Below are positions 18,861 through 26,708 of a stretch of 39,630 bases of DNA, one piece after another (position 1 is the stretch's first letter; the number at the start of each line of letters is the position of its first letter). The translations under genes and the position numbers were made by a program. The stretch is from Clostridium polynesiense (GTDB lineage Bacteria > Bacillota > Clostridia > Clostridiales > Clostridiaceae). Under the pieces are notes generated by a model. The model was not told the DNA's origin and searched no databases. It worked only from the letters and a program-made list of their open reading frames with translations. The stretch is taken from the NCBI RefSeq assembly GCF_000820705.1, contig NZ_CCXI01000006.1, positions 1 through 39,630 of the forward strand, in the 5' to 3' direction.

Positions 18861-19663
18861 TTAAGGATATAACTATAGGTCAGTATATTCCAGGAGATTC
18901 ATTTATACATAAACTTGATCCGCGAACAAAATTACTGATTTCACTGCTATTCATAATTGATCTATTTATTATCGATAAGATATATGGGTATGCTTTTGTA
19001 GTGCTTTTTATAGGTATAACGGTGATATCTTCTAAACTTTCAATAAAATATCTTTATAAAGGTGTAAAAGGAGTTTTTGTATTAATTATAATCACAGCCT
19101 TGTTAAATTTATTTATGGTTCCCGGAACAGCTGAAACCCTGCTGTTTAAATGGAAATTTATAAAGATATATGAAGAGGGTGTAAATACTGCTGTATTTAT
19201 GGCCTTTAGACTGATACTTTTAATCATGGGTACTTCCATTTTAACTCTGACCACTTCACCTATAGAGCTGACAGATGGTATAGAAAGACTTTTAAATCCA
19301 TTTAAAAAGATTGGAGTTCCTGCCCATGAACTTGCTATGATGATGACTATAGCATTGAGATTTATACCTACTTTAATGGATGAAACAGATAAGATAATGA
19401 AAGCTCAAAAGGCTAGAGGTGCGGATTTTGAAAGCGGAGGCCTGGTTAAGAAAGCAAAGAGCCTTATACCACTTTTAGTTCCACTTTTTATAAGCTCCTT
19501 TAGAAGAGCAGATGAACTTGCCATGGCAATGGAAGCGCGCTGCTATAGAGGCGGAGATGGAAGAACCAGAATGAAAAAGCTTATGTATACCTATAAGGAC
19601 TTTATAGCCTTTGCCGCATTTTCCTTATTAGTTATAGCAAGTATATTTGTTAGAATGAGTTAA
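18857..19663 (+). CDS. ecfT: ECF transporter membrane coupling subunit EcfT
   Basis: EcfT transmits ATP-driven motion from EcfA1A2 to the substrate-binding S-component. The 268-residue product has several membrane segments and two coupling-helix motifs, QKARGAD and MEARCYRGG. It begins [26 protein letters not shown], the family N-terminus. The start overlaps the ecfA2 stop. Confidence 0.95.
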   Translation: MIKDITIGQYIPGDSFIHKLDPRTKLLISLLFIIDLFIIDKIYGYAFVVLFIGITVISSKLSIKYLYKGVKGVFVLIIITALLNLFMVPGTAETLLFKWKFIKIYEEGVNTAVFMAFRLILLIMGTSILTLTTSPIELTDGIERLLNPFKKIGVPAHELAMMMTIALRFIPTLMDETDKIMKAQKARGADFESGGLVKKAKSLIPLLVPLFISSFRRADELAMAMEARCYRGGDGRTRMKKLMYTYKDFIAFAAFSLLVIASIFVRMS

Positions 19664-19680
19664 TTAATCGGATAAGTGCT

Positions 19681-20415
19681 ATGAGAAATATAAAAATAAT
19701 TATAGAATACGACGGAACAAATTACTGTGGCTGGCAAAGGCAGAAGAATCAAAGAACTATACAGGAACTCTTAGAAGAGGCTGTGTTTAAAATAACTAAA
19801 GAAAGAACTTCGGTAACAGGGTGCAGCAGAACAGATTCCGGAGTTCATGCAAAGGCTTTTACGGCAAATTTTAAAACTAATTCAAGTGTTCCTTCAAGAC
19901 GTTTTAAGGATGCATTAAACACTAAGCTTCCTTCTGATATTGTAGTTATACATTCAGAGGAGGCTTTAGATACCTTCCACTCAAGATACGATGCTAAAGG
20001 AAAAACCTATTGCTACACCATTTTGAATCAGGAAAACAGATCTGCTCTCTTTAGAAATTATTCCTATAATGTAAAGGAAGAGCTGAATTTAGAATGGATG
20101 ATAAAAGCCTGTAGCTATTTTATAGGAACTCATGATTTTGAAGCTTTTAAGAGTACAGGAAGCTCTGTAAAAACCAGTGTAAGGACTATAACTCAGCTTT
20201 ATATTGAAAAGCAGGGGAATTTTATAAAAATTTATGCTACCGCTGATGGTTTTTTATATAATATGGTAAGAATAATAGTAGGTACCCTTATAGAAGTGGG
20301 AAAAGGGAAAATAGCACCGGAAGATATAGCTGCAATAATAAAATCAAAGGATAGAAACAAAGCAGGGAAGTGTGTGCCTCCTCAGGGCTTAACCCTGGAA
20401 AAAGTTTATTATTAA
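19681..20415 (+). CDS. truA: tRNA pseudouridine(38-40) synthase TruA
   Basis: TruA converts uridines 38-40 in the tRNA anticodon arm to pseudouridine. The 244-residue product has the YDGTNYCGWQRQ motif, the catalytic Asp52 in RTDSGVHA and the C-terminal FLYNMVRIIVGTLIEVG. Its order after ecfT is conserved in Firmicutes. The start ATG follows a weak site (GATAAGTGCT), suggesting low or coupled expression. It is followed by a new promoter for rplM. Confidence 0.96.
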   Translation: MRNIKIIIEYDGTNYCGWQRQKNQRTIQELLEEAVFKITKERTSVTGCSRTDSGVHAKAFTANFKTNSSVPSRRFKDALNTKLPSDIVVIHSEEALDTFHSRYDAKGKTYCYTILNQENRSALFRNYSYNVKEELNLEWMIKACSYFIGTHDFEAFKSTGSSVKTSVRTITQLYIEKQGNFIKIYATADGFLYNMVRIIVGTLIEVGKGKIAPEDIAAIIKSKDRNKAGKCVPPQGLTLEKVYY

Positions 20416-20428
20416 TAAATAAATTATG

Positions 20429-20457
20429 TTGACACACCCGTCTCCGTGTATTATAAT
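20429..20457 (+). promoter_or_regulatory. Consensus sigma-A promoter for rplM-rpsI
   Basis: TTGACA (20429-20434), a 17-base spacer and TATAAT (20452-20457) match the sigma-A consensus perfectly. The predicted start is near 20464, at the beginning of the L13-type leader. Confidence 0.92.
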
Positions 20458-20463
20458 AATTAT

Positions 20464-20556
20464 GTTTGTAAGAACTATAATGTGTAAGAGACTCACTAGC
20501 CCCGAGTCTTGACATATAAAGAACAAGTAGTTGATTACATGTAATGTTCAGGGAGG
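20464..20556 (+). promoter_or_regulatory. L13-type ribosomal leader upstream of rplM
   Basis: Between the promoter and rplM, AGACTC (20489-20494) pairs with GAGTCT (20504-20509) around a 9-base loop, flanked by TGTGTAAG on the left and TTGACATA on the right. Position and the hairpin match my recollection of the L13 leader of low-GC Gram-positives, in which L13 probably controls rplM-rpsI. I could not run a covariance model. Confidence 0.65.
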
Positions 20557-20563
20557 GAAAAGG

Positions 20564-20998
20564 ATGAAATCATACATTGCTAAACCACAAGAGGTTGAAA
20601 GAAAATGGTATGTAATTGATGCAGCTGGAAAGCCATTAGGCAGAGTTGCCAGCCAAGTTGCAACAATATTAAGAGGAAAACATAAGCCAACATTTACACC
20701 AAATGTAGATTGCGGAGATTTTGTAATTGTTATTAACGCTGAAAAAGTTGTATTAACAGGAGAGAAATTAGATCAAAAAATGTTAAGACATCACAGCCTT
20801 TATCCAGGTGGATTAAAAGAAACTCCTTACAGAGAAGTTATGGAAAAGAAACCTGAATTTGCATTCCAGGAAGCTGTTAGAAGAATGCTTCCAACTGGAG
20901 TGTTAGGAAGAAAGATGCTTAAGAAGCTAAAGGTTTATAAAGGATCAGAACACGAGCATGCAGCTCAAAAACCAGAAGTGCTTGAGTTAAAGTACTAG
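20564..20998 (+). CDS. rplM: 50S ribosomal protein L13
   Basis: L13 is an early-assembly large-subunit protein. The 144-residue product starts [27 protein letters not shown] and contains [24 protein letters not shown], the family pattern. ATG 20564 follows AGGGAGGG; the frame is open back to 20531 in the leader, but nothing there is conserved. It is paired with rpsI, 25 bases downstream. Confidence 0.97.
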   Translation: MKSYIAKPQEVERKWYVIDAAGKPLGRVASQVATILRGKHKPTFTPNVDCGDFVIVINAEKVVLTGEKLDQKMLRHHSLYPGGLKETPYREVMEKKPEFAFQEAVRRMLPTGVLGRKMLKKLKVYKGSEHEHAAQKPEVLELKY

Positions 20999-21023
20999 AA
21001 AGTAACTGGGAGGAGGAATAGAA

Positions 21024-21416
21024 ATGGCTAAAGTTCAGTATTTTGGAACAGGAAGAAGAAAAAAATCTATTGCTAGAGTAAGACTTGTACCTGGTGAAGG
21101 TAAGGTTACTATAAATAAAAGAGATATAGAAACTTATTTTGGCTTAGAAACTTTAAGATTCATAGTTAATCAACCATTAGTTTTAACTTCAACTAAGGAT
21201 AAATTTGATGTTATAGTTAATGTAAACGGCGGTGGATTTACTGGTCAGGCAGGAGCTATAAGACATGGTATTTCCAGAGCTTTATTAAAAGCTGATGAAA
21301 GCTTAAAACCAGAATTAAAGAAAGCAGGCTTCTTAACAAGAGACCCAAGAATGAAGGAAAGAAAGAAATACGGTCTTAAGAAAGCAAGAAGAGCTCCACA
21401 GTTCTCAAAGAGATAA
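21024..21416 (+). CDS. rpsI: 30S ribosomal protein S9
   Basis: S9 has a long tail that reaches the P-site tRNA. The 130-residue product shows [18 protein letters not shown] and ends [12 protein letters not shown] with the conserved terminal Lys-Arg. The start is ATG after GGGAGGAGG. It is followed by a strong terminator. Confidence 0.97.
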   Translation: MAKVQYFGTGRRKKSIARVRLVPGEGKVTINKRDIETYFGLETLRFIVNQPLVLTSTKDKFDVIVNVNGGGFTGQAGAIRHGISRALLKADESLKPELKKAGFLTRDPRMKERKKYGLKKARRAPQFSKR

Positions 21417-21432
21417 TATTATGGAGTTTACA

Positions 21433-21466
21433 AACCTCGAAAACATACTGTTTTCGAGGTTTTTTA
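21433..21466 (+). terminator. Intrinsic terminator after rpsI
   Basis: AACCTCGAAAAC (21433-21444) pairs perfectly with GTTTTCGAGGTT (21450-21461) and runs directly into a six-T tract. Confidence 0.95.
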
Positions 21467-21575
21467 TATTATAAAACTCATAGAAATATACATAGCTTAG
21501 AAAACTATTTATATATGCAACAGGTTAATATTGTAAAATTATAATAACATCATTTATAGGGGGGAGAGAACCTTT

Positions 21576-21766
21576 ATGGAAATTAAAAGATGTTCAATGC
21601 CCTGGTTTTTCAGTTATAGGAAAAGCGGGTTCAAGCAATGAGGGAGAAGGCTTCATAAAAAAAGCTGTGGGAAGATGCGAATTCAAAGTGTAATGAAGTT
21701 GATGATTTATGTGAAAGAGATGAAAATGGACAGCTTTATTTGTTCTTTCCCATCAAAAGTCTATAA
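21576..21766 (+). pseudogene. Decayed GyrI-like/effector-binding-domain protein
   Basis: An ATG after AGGGGGGAG starts MEIKRCSMP, then the reading moves to another frame. With a one-base shift near 21600 it continues as GFSVIGKAGSSNEGEGFIKK. A second shift in an A7 tract (21655-21661) restores LWEDANSKCNEVDDLCERDENG, and a stop comes at 21764-21766. Together these read as the first third of an effector-binding (GyrI-like) domain protein, whose family members are roughly 150 residues. Two frameshifts plus truncation indicate a dead gene. The remaining bases up to 21900 show no coding signal. Confidence 0.7.
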
Positions 21767-21823
21767 TATTTATTTATATAAAGAAGCAAAAAAGGCTATA
21801 AATCAATATTTCTATAAATATTC

Positions 21824-21859
21824 ACAGCCAAATTTCAAGAATAATTGAAATTTGGCTGT
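21824..21859. terminator. Perfect 15-bp hairpin between pseudogene and creatininase
   Basis: ACAGCCAAATTTCAA (21824-21838) and TTGAAATTTGGCTGT (21845-21859) are perfect inverted repeats with loop GAATAA. It lies just after the 3' end of the minus-strand creatininase gene and after the dead gene, so a bidirectional terminator is likely, although neither side has a strong T-run. Confidence 0.55.
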
Positions 21860-21899
21860 AGTTAATTATTAAACATCTATATTTAAATTTAGTGAGCTT

Positions 21900-22652
21900 T
21901 TACTTATTAAATTCCTTTTCACATATACGGACTAATTCATGGAGCACAGAGTCTACAATTAGCTTACCTCGTTCAAAGGAAGAGGAAGCAGCACTGGCAA
22001 GGGTACCAGTCTCAGGTATATCTGATTTACAGATAGGATATCTGTAATAGGGCATATATTCTGCATTTTTAGTATCAGTGATGCGATCCATATGTACCAA
22101 TTCCGGTTTAAAGTACAGCATTAAGCTGGTTTCTGTCACTGCGGCATGTTCCAAGGCCCATCCCGGGAAGGGAATCTCATCAAAAACCTGATCTATTATA
22201 TGGGAAGGCATAGGATCCCACCAGTTTGTTTCAAGGATTTTAGCAATACCATTGGTATCCCGGGTTACTAAATCCATGGCTTCTACAATAAAGGCCTCGT
22301 TTTCAAAATGGGCATTCATAATTAAGATTTTAGTAAAGCCATCACGAATTATTTCTGTAAGAACGTCATATACCAGTTTAATGACAGTTTCTCCGTTTAA
22401 GTCCACTGTTCCTGGAAATAAAGGTCCTCCACCGGACATAGGCTTTGATTTATATCCATATCTCAAGGTAGGCATAATAATACCATCAATTTGCTCTGCA
22501 AGTTTTAATGAAAATCCTTCTGCTAGCACTGCATCCACACAAAGGGGTAAATGTTCTCCGTGCTGTTCTGTTGCACCAATTGGAAGTATTACAATCTTAT
22601 CGGCGCAGCTGGCATATTCTTTCCAGGTCATTTCCTGCATAAAGTGTGTCAT
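21900..22652 (-). CDS. Creatininase-family amidohydrolase
   Basis: Creatininase hydrolyses creatinine to creatine; related family members act on other small amides. The 250-residue product conserves the ligands of the Pseudomonas enzyme (Glu34, His36, Asp45, His120, Glu122) as Glu29, His31, Asp40, His115 and Glu117, all shifted by five. It also has Trp144/Trp145 and Trp165 near the expected active-site tryptophans and the GGPLFPGT loop. The true substrate is inferred only from these. I chose the second ATG (22652) because AGAGGAG is well spaced from it; the first at 22658 is too close. The gene is alone and divergent from the phosphate transporter. Confidence 0.8.
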   Translation of the reverse strand: MTHFMQEMTWKEYASCADKIVILPIGATEQHGEHLPLCVDAVLAEGFSLKLAEQIDGIIMPTLRYGYKSKPMSGGGPLFPGTVDLNGETVIKLVYDVLTEIIRDGFTKILIMNAHFENEAFIVEAMDLVTRDTNGIAKILETNWWDPMPSHIIDQVFDEIPFPGWALEHAAVTETSLMLYFKPELVHMDRITDTKNAEYMPYYRYPICKSDIPETGTLASAASSSFERGKLIVDSVLHELVRICEKEFNK

Positions 22653-22691
22653 AAGCATACTCCTCTTTTTTTGTATATTGTTTCTCCTTGT

Positions 22692-22729
22692 TACACAATT
22701 AGTGTAGAATATAATCTGATGGCAGTCAA
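22692..22729 (-). promoter_or_regulatory. Creatininase promoter with overlapping palindrome
   Basis: On the minus strand, TTGACT (plus 22724-22729) is separated by 17 bases from TACACT (plus 22701-22706). TACAC-AATTA-GTGTA (22692-22706) is a perfect inverted repeat covering the -10 box, the usual place for a repressor-binding site. The -10 is a weak match, so the promoter call is moderate. Confidence 0.45.
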
Positions 22730-22838
22730 TGTGATATGTACTATAAAATCAGCAGAATATAGGAATTATTTTATAGTTTACCTATCTTTATTAAGGCTTA
22801 GAATGTATACTTTTTAATGAGTATTGAGAATTTATATA

Positions 22839-22867
22839 TTGACTTTACTGCCTTAGACATTCATAAT
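22839..22867 (+). promoter_or_regulatory. Sigma-A promoter for the Na/Pi transporter
   Basis: TTGACT (22839-22844), a 17-base spacer and CATAAT (22862-22867) predict a start near 22874, which leaves a 5' leader of about 297 bases. Confidence 0.6.
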
Positions 22868-23170
22868 ATATAGGGTAGTTCATTAAATTACTGAATTAAT
22901 AATCTAAAGTGGATAAGCTTGATGAAATAATTTGCTTTAAGCAAAAGCAAAGCTAATAAGCTGGTTCACTGATATAGCAAGCGCTTTATTATATTTATAA
23001 TTGTAGGAAAATTTATAAATATACAATAATAAATAGAACTAAAGATAAACATAATATAAAATCATCTGCAGTATTTAGTTTAAGTTAGGAATATAAAAAA
23101 TATATTAACAAAAAATAAGTTTTATAGTACATTTTATATTATGTAAAACTTAAATATGGAGGTATTCAAT

Positions 23171-24808
23171 TTGAATGCAGGAGATATTAATATAGCGTCA
23201 ACTATAATCGGACTAATCGGCGGACTGGGATTATTTCTTTACGGAATGAAATTAATGGGAGACGGGCTTGAAAATTCCGCTGGGGATAAGCTCAAAAATA
23301 TTCTTGAAAAAGTAACTTCCAACCCTTTATCCGCAGTTCTAGTTGGTACCTTAGTAACTATGGTAATACAGAGTTCTTCAGCCACTACAGTAATGGTAGT
23401 AGGATTTGTTAATGCCGGACTTATGAATTTATATCAGGCTGCCGGTATTATTATGGGAGCAAACATAGGTACAACTATAACAGCGCAGCTGGTAGCTTTT
23501 AAACTTGATATGCTGGCACCTATAGCTGTAGGTGTTGGAACAGTGTTTACGCTTTTTGCTAAGGAAAAGCGAAGAAGAGATATAGGAAGCATTGTTTTAG
23601 GCTTTGGTATATTATTTATGGGAATGGGTATTATGTCCTCCTCTTTAGAGCCTATATCAAACTCTCCGCACTTTACACAAATGATCCTAGCAATCGGAGA
23701 AAATAAATTTTTAGGAATTTTGGCAGGACTTGCATTGACAGCTGTAGTGCAGAGTTCATCAGCCACTACAGGTATACTTATAGCTTTGGCAGGTACAGGA
23801 TCAATAGGTATGAATGTAGCTCTCCCAATTATATTTGGATGTAATATAGGTACCTGTGTTACAGCATTAATTTCCTCTATAGGAACTTCCAAAACTGCTC
23901 GTAAAGCAGCTTTTGTCCACTTAGCTTTTAATATATTTGGAACTTTATTATTCCTTCCTTTTATGGATATAATTGCTAATATAGTTCAAACTATAAGTCC
24001 ATTAAATATAAAGAGGCAGATAGCTAATGCTCACACTATATTCAATGTATCAAATACCATAATAATGATACCTATGATTAAATATCTTATCATCCTTGTA
24101 AATAAAATAGTTCCAGGTGAGGATGAGATAGAAAAGGTCGGTCCTAAGTATCTTGATGACAGATTATTAGAAACCCCTATAATTGCTGCAGGACAGGTAA
24201 TTAAAGAAACTATTAGAATGGCTACAAAGGCAAAAGAAAACCTTCAAATATCAATTGAGGCATTTCATACAGATAATGAGGATTTAGTTAAAAAGGTTTA
24301 TTCTAACGAAAAGCTTATAAATGTCTTAGAAGCAAGCATAACAGATTTTTTGGTAAAGCTTACTAAAACTGATCTTTCTGACAAAGAGTTAAGTATAGTT
24401 CAGTCAACATACCATGTGGTAAATGACATAGAACGTATAGGTGACCACGCAGAAAATATTGCTGACCTCACTCTAGAAAAGATGAAAAGAAAGCTTGAAT
24501 ATTCCGGAGATGCTTTGGAAGAATTGAATAAGATGTACAACTATACATTGGAGGCGTTAGAAGTTGCTATTGACAGCTATGCACATAGGGATGTTAAAAA
24601 GGCATTAGAGGTTAATCCTCTGGAAAGTAAAGTTGACGAATGTCAAAAGGAATATAGGGAATCTCATATAAGAAGGCTTAATGAAGGAAAATGCAATGCA
24701 TATTCAGGAGCTTTATACATAGATGTATTAAGTAATTTAGAGAGAATTGGAGACCATTCTGTTAATATTGCAGAAAGTGTTTTAAATAATAATGTGACAG
24801 AAATTTAG
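23171..24808 (+). CDS. Na/Pi cotransporter with PhoU-like domain
   Basis: The product takes up phosphate with sodium across the cytoplasmic membrane. It is 545 residues with two inverted transport repeats, each marked by QSSSATT (residues 67-73 and 194-200) and by GANIGT or GCNIGT, then a C-terminal PhoU-type helical domain with two similar ERIGDHAENIADL/ERIGDHSVNIAES repeats. I chose TTG 23171 because GGAGGT (23158-23163) is 7 bases upstream; the in-frame ATG at 23156 sits on that site. It is followed by a terminator. The fused PhoU domain suggests phosphate-dependent control of the carrier. Confidence 0.92.
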   Translation: MNAGDINIASTIIGLIGGLGLFLYGMKLMGDGLENSAGDKLKNILEKVTSNPLSAVLVGTLVTMVIQSSSATTVMVVGFVNAGLMNLYQAAGIIMGANIGTTITAQLVAFKLDMLAPIAVGVGTVFTLFAKEKRRRDIGSIVLGFGILFMGMGIMSSSLEPISNSPHFTQMILAIGENKFLGILAGLALTAVVQSSSATTGILIALAGTGSIGMNVALPIIFGCNIGTCVTALISSIGTSKTARKAAFVHLAFNIFGTLLFLPFMDIIANIVQTISPLNIKRQIANAHTIFNVSNTIIMIPMIKYLIILVNKIVPGEDEIEKVGPKYLDDRLLETPIIAAGQVIKETIRMATKAKENLQISIEAFHTDNEDLVKKVYSNEKLINVLEASITDFLVKLTKTDLSDKELSIVQSTYHVVNDIERIGDHAENIADLTLEKMKRKLEYSGDALEELNKMYNYTLEALEVAIDSYAHRDVKKALEVNPLESKVDECQKEYRESHIRRLNEGKCNAYSGALYIDVLSNLERIGDHSVNIAESVLNNNVTEI

Positions 24809-24814
24809 AAATTT

Positions 24815-24854
24815 ACAGGCTTAGGAGTTAAACCTCTAAAGCCTGTTTTATTTT
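24815..24854 (+). terminator. Intrinsic terminator after Na/Pi transporter
   Basis: ACAGGCTTAGGAG pairs imperfectly with CCTCTAAAGCCTGT around TTAAA and is followed by TTTTATTTT. Confidence 0.75.
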
Positions 24855-24951
24855 GCATAAAATAATTCAAATTTAGATTCCGAGGAAATGATAATAAAAA
24901 GCCCTTTAAAGCATATACTAATCCTATCATAAAAAAGAGAAGGGATTATAT

Positions 24952-25683
24952 ATGGAAGAATATATAAATAAAATTAGAAAGCTAAATTTAAAGTTCATTG
25001 CATTAATTTTAATATTTGCATTGACTCCGTCAGTTTCTGCAGGAGCGATATTACTTTATGAGGAGGAAAGTAAATCAAAAATAATACTTATAGATCCAGG
25101 TCATGGAGGTTATGATGGAGGAGCGGTTTCCAAAAATGGAACTGTAGAAAAAGATATTAACCTTTCTATAGCCTTAAAGCTTAAGAAAAGACTGGAGGAT
25201 CAGGGGCATAAGGTTTATATGACAAGAGAAGAAGATGAAAGCCTGAACAGTATTACAAAAAAGCCTTCCTCTAAAAAAGTGGAAGACTTAAATAATAGAT
25301 GCAGGATGAAGAAAGAGGTTAACTGTGATATGTTCATAAGCATTCATCAAAATACTTTTCCGCAAAGTAAAGTTTTTGGAGCGCAGGTTTGGTATTCAAA
25401 ATTTGAAGAAAGTAAAATCCTTGCATCAAAAATTCAGAGCTCTCTTAGAGAAATTGTGGATACTAAAAATACTAGGATAGAAAAACCTGCTTTAGACCAC
25501 TACAGAATTTTAAGGGATGGATATGAAGCTCCATCTGTACTAGTAGAATGCGGATTTATAACTAATGCTGAGGAAGAAAGAAAATTAAAAAATGAAGAAT
25601 ATCAAAATAAAATAGCAGAAGCTATAGCAGAAGGAGTTAAAAGATACTATGAAGAAATAGGGAAAGCTAATTCTGTAGAATAA
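24952..25683 (+). CDS. cwlD: N-acetylmuramoyl-L-alanine amidase CwlD
   Basis: CwlD removes peptide side chains from muramic acid so that PdaA can form muramic delta-lactam in the spore cortex. The 243-residue product has an N-terminal signal or anchor (about residues 13-35) and an Amidase_3 domain with zinc ligands His51 (IDPGHGG), Glu66 and His132 (SIHQNT), and catalytic Glu199 (VLVECGF). Length and a single domain match CwlD rather than a vegetative autolysin. A CATATACTA-like box at about 24914-24922 could be a sporulation-sigma -10, but the fit is loose. Its presence indicates a spore-former. Confidence 0.85.
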   Translation: MEEYINKIRKLNLKFIALILIFALTPSVSAGAILLYEEESKSKIILIDPGHGGYDGGAVSKNGTVEKDINLSIALKLKKRLEDQGHKVYMTREEDESLNSITKKPSSKKVEDLNNRCRMKKEVNCDMFISIHQNTFPQSKVFGAQVWYSKFEESKILASKIQSSLREIVDTKNTRIEKPALDHYRILRDGYEAPSVLVECGFITNAEEERKLKNEEYQNKIAEAIAEGVKRYYEEIGKANSVE

Positions 25684-25709
25684 ATTATTTCCGGGGGAAT
25701 AATTGAAAG

Positions 25710-26507
25710 TTAATTCACCAGCACTGTGGATCCCTGAACTACGGTAATCCACCAAGTAGTGCCTTTCATAAGAGTAACTTCTTTTTCGCTGTCTGCTGTA
25801 AGCTTTAATGGGCGATCCTTTTCTTTAGCCCATTGAGCTTTAGCATATACACCTCCGCTGCAAATAAGTGCATCACCGAATCCTTCTTCCTGAGAAGAAA
25901 TGCTGTTTTCCTTTACGAATTGAATAATAACATTTGAAGCTGATAGAGGTTTATTATTAACCTTGTCTATATCTCTGGATTTATGAGTAACATGATAGTA
26001 CTTGCCTCCCTCATATAAAAAGGAAGAGGAGTCTTTTGAATTAAATTCTACAAACAATATTTCTCCTTTATTATTATAATAGCTTGGTAAACTACCTTCA
26101 GAAGATATAAAGTTGAATTTTACCATATTATTTAATGGTATGCTTTTTATAGAACGAGTACTTGAAGTTTTTACAGGTTTCTTATTAAAAAATACAGCTT
26201 TATATAGAGGAAGCTGAAGATTTGTATCATAAGATTCATATATTATATCTGCAGAGCTTAAATGGCTTAAATCTTGAATTCCTATATTTTCGGCATAAAT
26301 TACTTCATAGAGTGGAGTACTGCTCATAACTGGCTTAATGCTTTCTCCTGTAAGGGGAGAAACATCTATAACATTTCCTTTTGGCCTTTTAAAGTGATTT
26401 GTATAGGATGAATATTTATATAAATAAAATATTATAAGTATAACAAATATAGTTATTAAAAAATAAAATATATCATTAAATAATTTATCCTTTCTGACTG
26501 AATTCAT
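25710..26507 (-). CDS. Membrane-anchored DUF3048/YerB-like protein
   Basis: The 265-residue product has one N-terminal membrane helix (about residues 13-29) and an extracytoplasmic domain. The layout of SPLTGESI, SADIIYESYD, TRSIKSIP and the C-terminal GGVYAKAQWAKEKDRPLKL...LMKGTTWWITVVQ resembles the DUF3048 (YerB-like) family, N- and C-terminal parts in order. The match is divergent, and no lipobox is seen; the anchor is an uncleaved helix. Function is unknown. It converges on cwlD with a 26-base gap, so a sporulation or envelope role is only a guess from location. AGGCAGGT lies before its ATG. Confidence 0.6.
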   Translation of the reverse strand: MNSVRKDKLFNDIFYFLITIFVILIIFYLYKYSSYTNHFKRPKGNVIDVSPLTGESIKPVMSSTPLYEVIYAENIGIQDLSHLSSADIIYESYDTNLQLPLYKAVFFNKKPVKTSSTRSIKSIPLNNMVKFNFISSEGSLPSYYNNKGEILFVEFNSKDSSSFLYEGGKYYHVTHKSRDIDKVNNKPLSASNVIIQFVKENSISSQEEGFGDALICSGGVYAKAQWAKEKDRPLKLTADSEKEVTLMKGTTWWITVVQGSTVLVN

Positions 26508-26626
26508 AAATACCTGCCTTCCTGCCTATTTACTTTATAAATTATAGTCTTTTTTTTATTAAATTATGCAAAAGAATTAACAAAGGATTAAGTGTTTATA
26601 AAATATTAAAAATCTTACAAAATATG

Positions 26627-26656
26627 TTGAAAAGGATAATAGTGGTATGGTACTAT
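26627..26656 (+). promoter_or_regulatory. Promoter for the GntR-glutamate fermentation operon
   Basis: TTGAAA (26627-26632), an 18-base spacer and TACTAT (26651-26656) predict a start near 26663, directly at the palindrome 26668-26687. Confidence 0.6.
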
Positions 26657-26667
26657 TTAAATGATGG

Positions 26668-26687
26668 TGGATTAGTCCATTAATCCA
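26668..26687 (+). promoter_or_regulatory. Candidate operator palindrome
   Basis: TGGATTA (26668-26674) and TAATCCA (26681-26687) are perfect inverted repeats spaced by six bases. They sit just downstream of the predicted transcription start and before the ribosome-binding site AAGGAGG of the GntR gene. Binding by the regulator encoded immediately downstream is inferred from position. Confidence 0.55.
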
Positions 26688-26708
26688 TTGAAAAAGGAGG
26701 TAGGCCAA

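Larger units (their letters stand above)
22653..23170. other. Divergent intergenic region, no gene
   Basis: About 520 bases hold no credible gene. They contain a minus-strand promoter with an overlapping palindrome for the creatininase, and a plus-strand promoter at 22839-22867 with a roughly 300-base A/T-rich leader before the Na/Pi transporter. In that leader, TTTGCTTT (22931-22938) and AAAGCAAA (22944-22951) form a small hairpin. Confidence 0.6.

Noticed and set aside
22252-22817. Plus-strand frames opposite and upstream of the creatininase
   Set aside because: The minus-strand creatininase has all catalytic residues; the plus frames lack binding sites and protein-like patterns.
25682-25704. 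Short inverted repeat between cwlD and the DUF3048-like gene
   Set aside because: The AATTATT/AATAATT pairing is short and neither side has a T-run, so it was not called a terminator.
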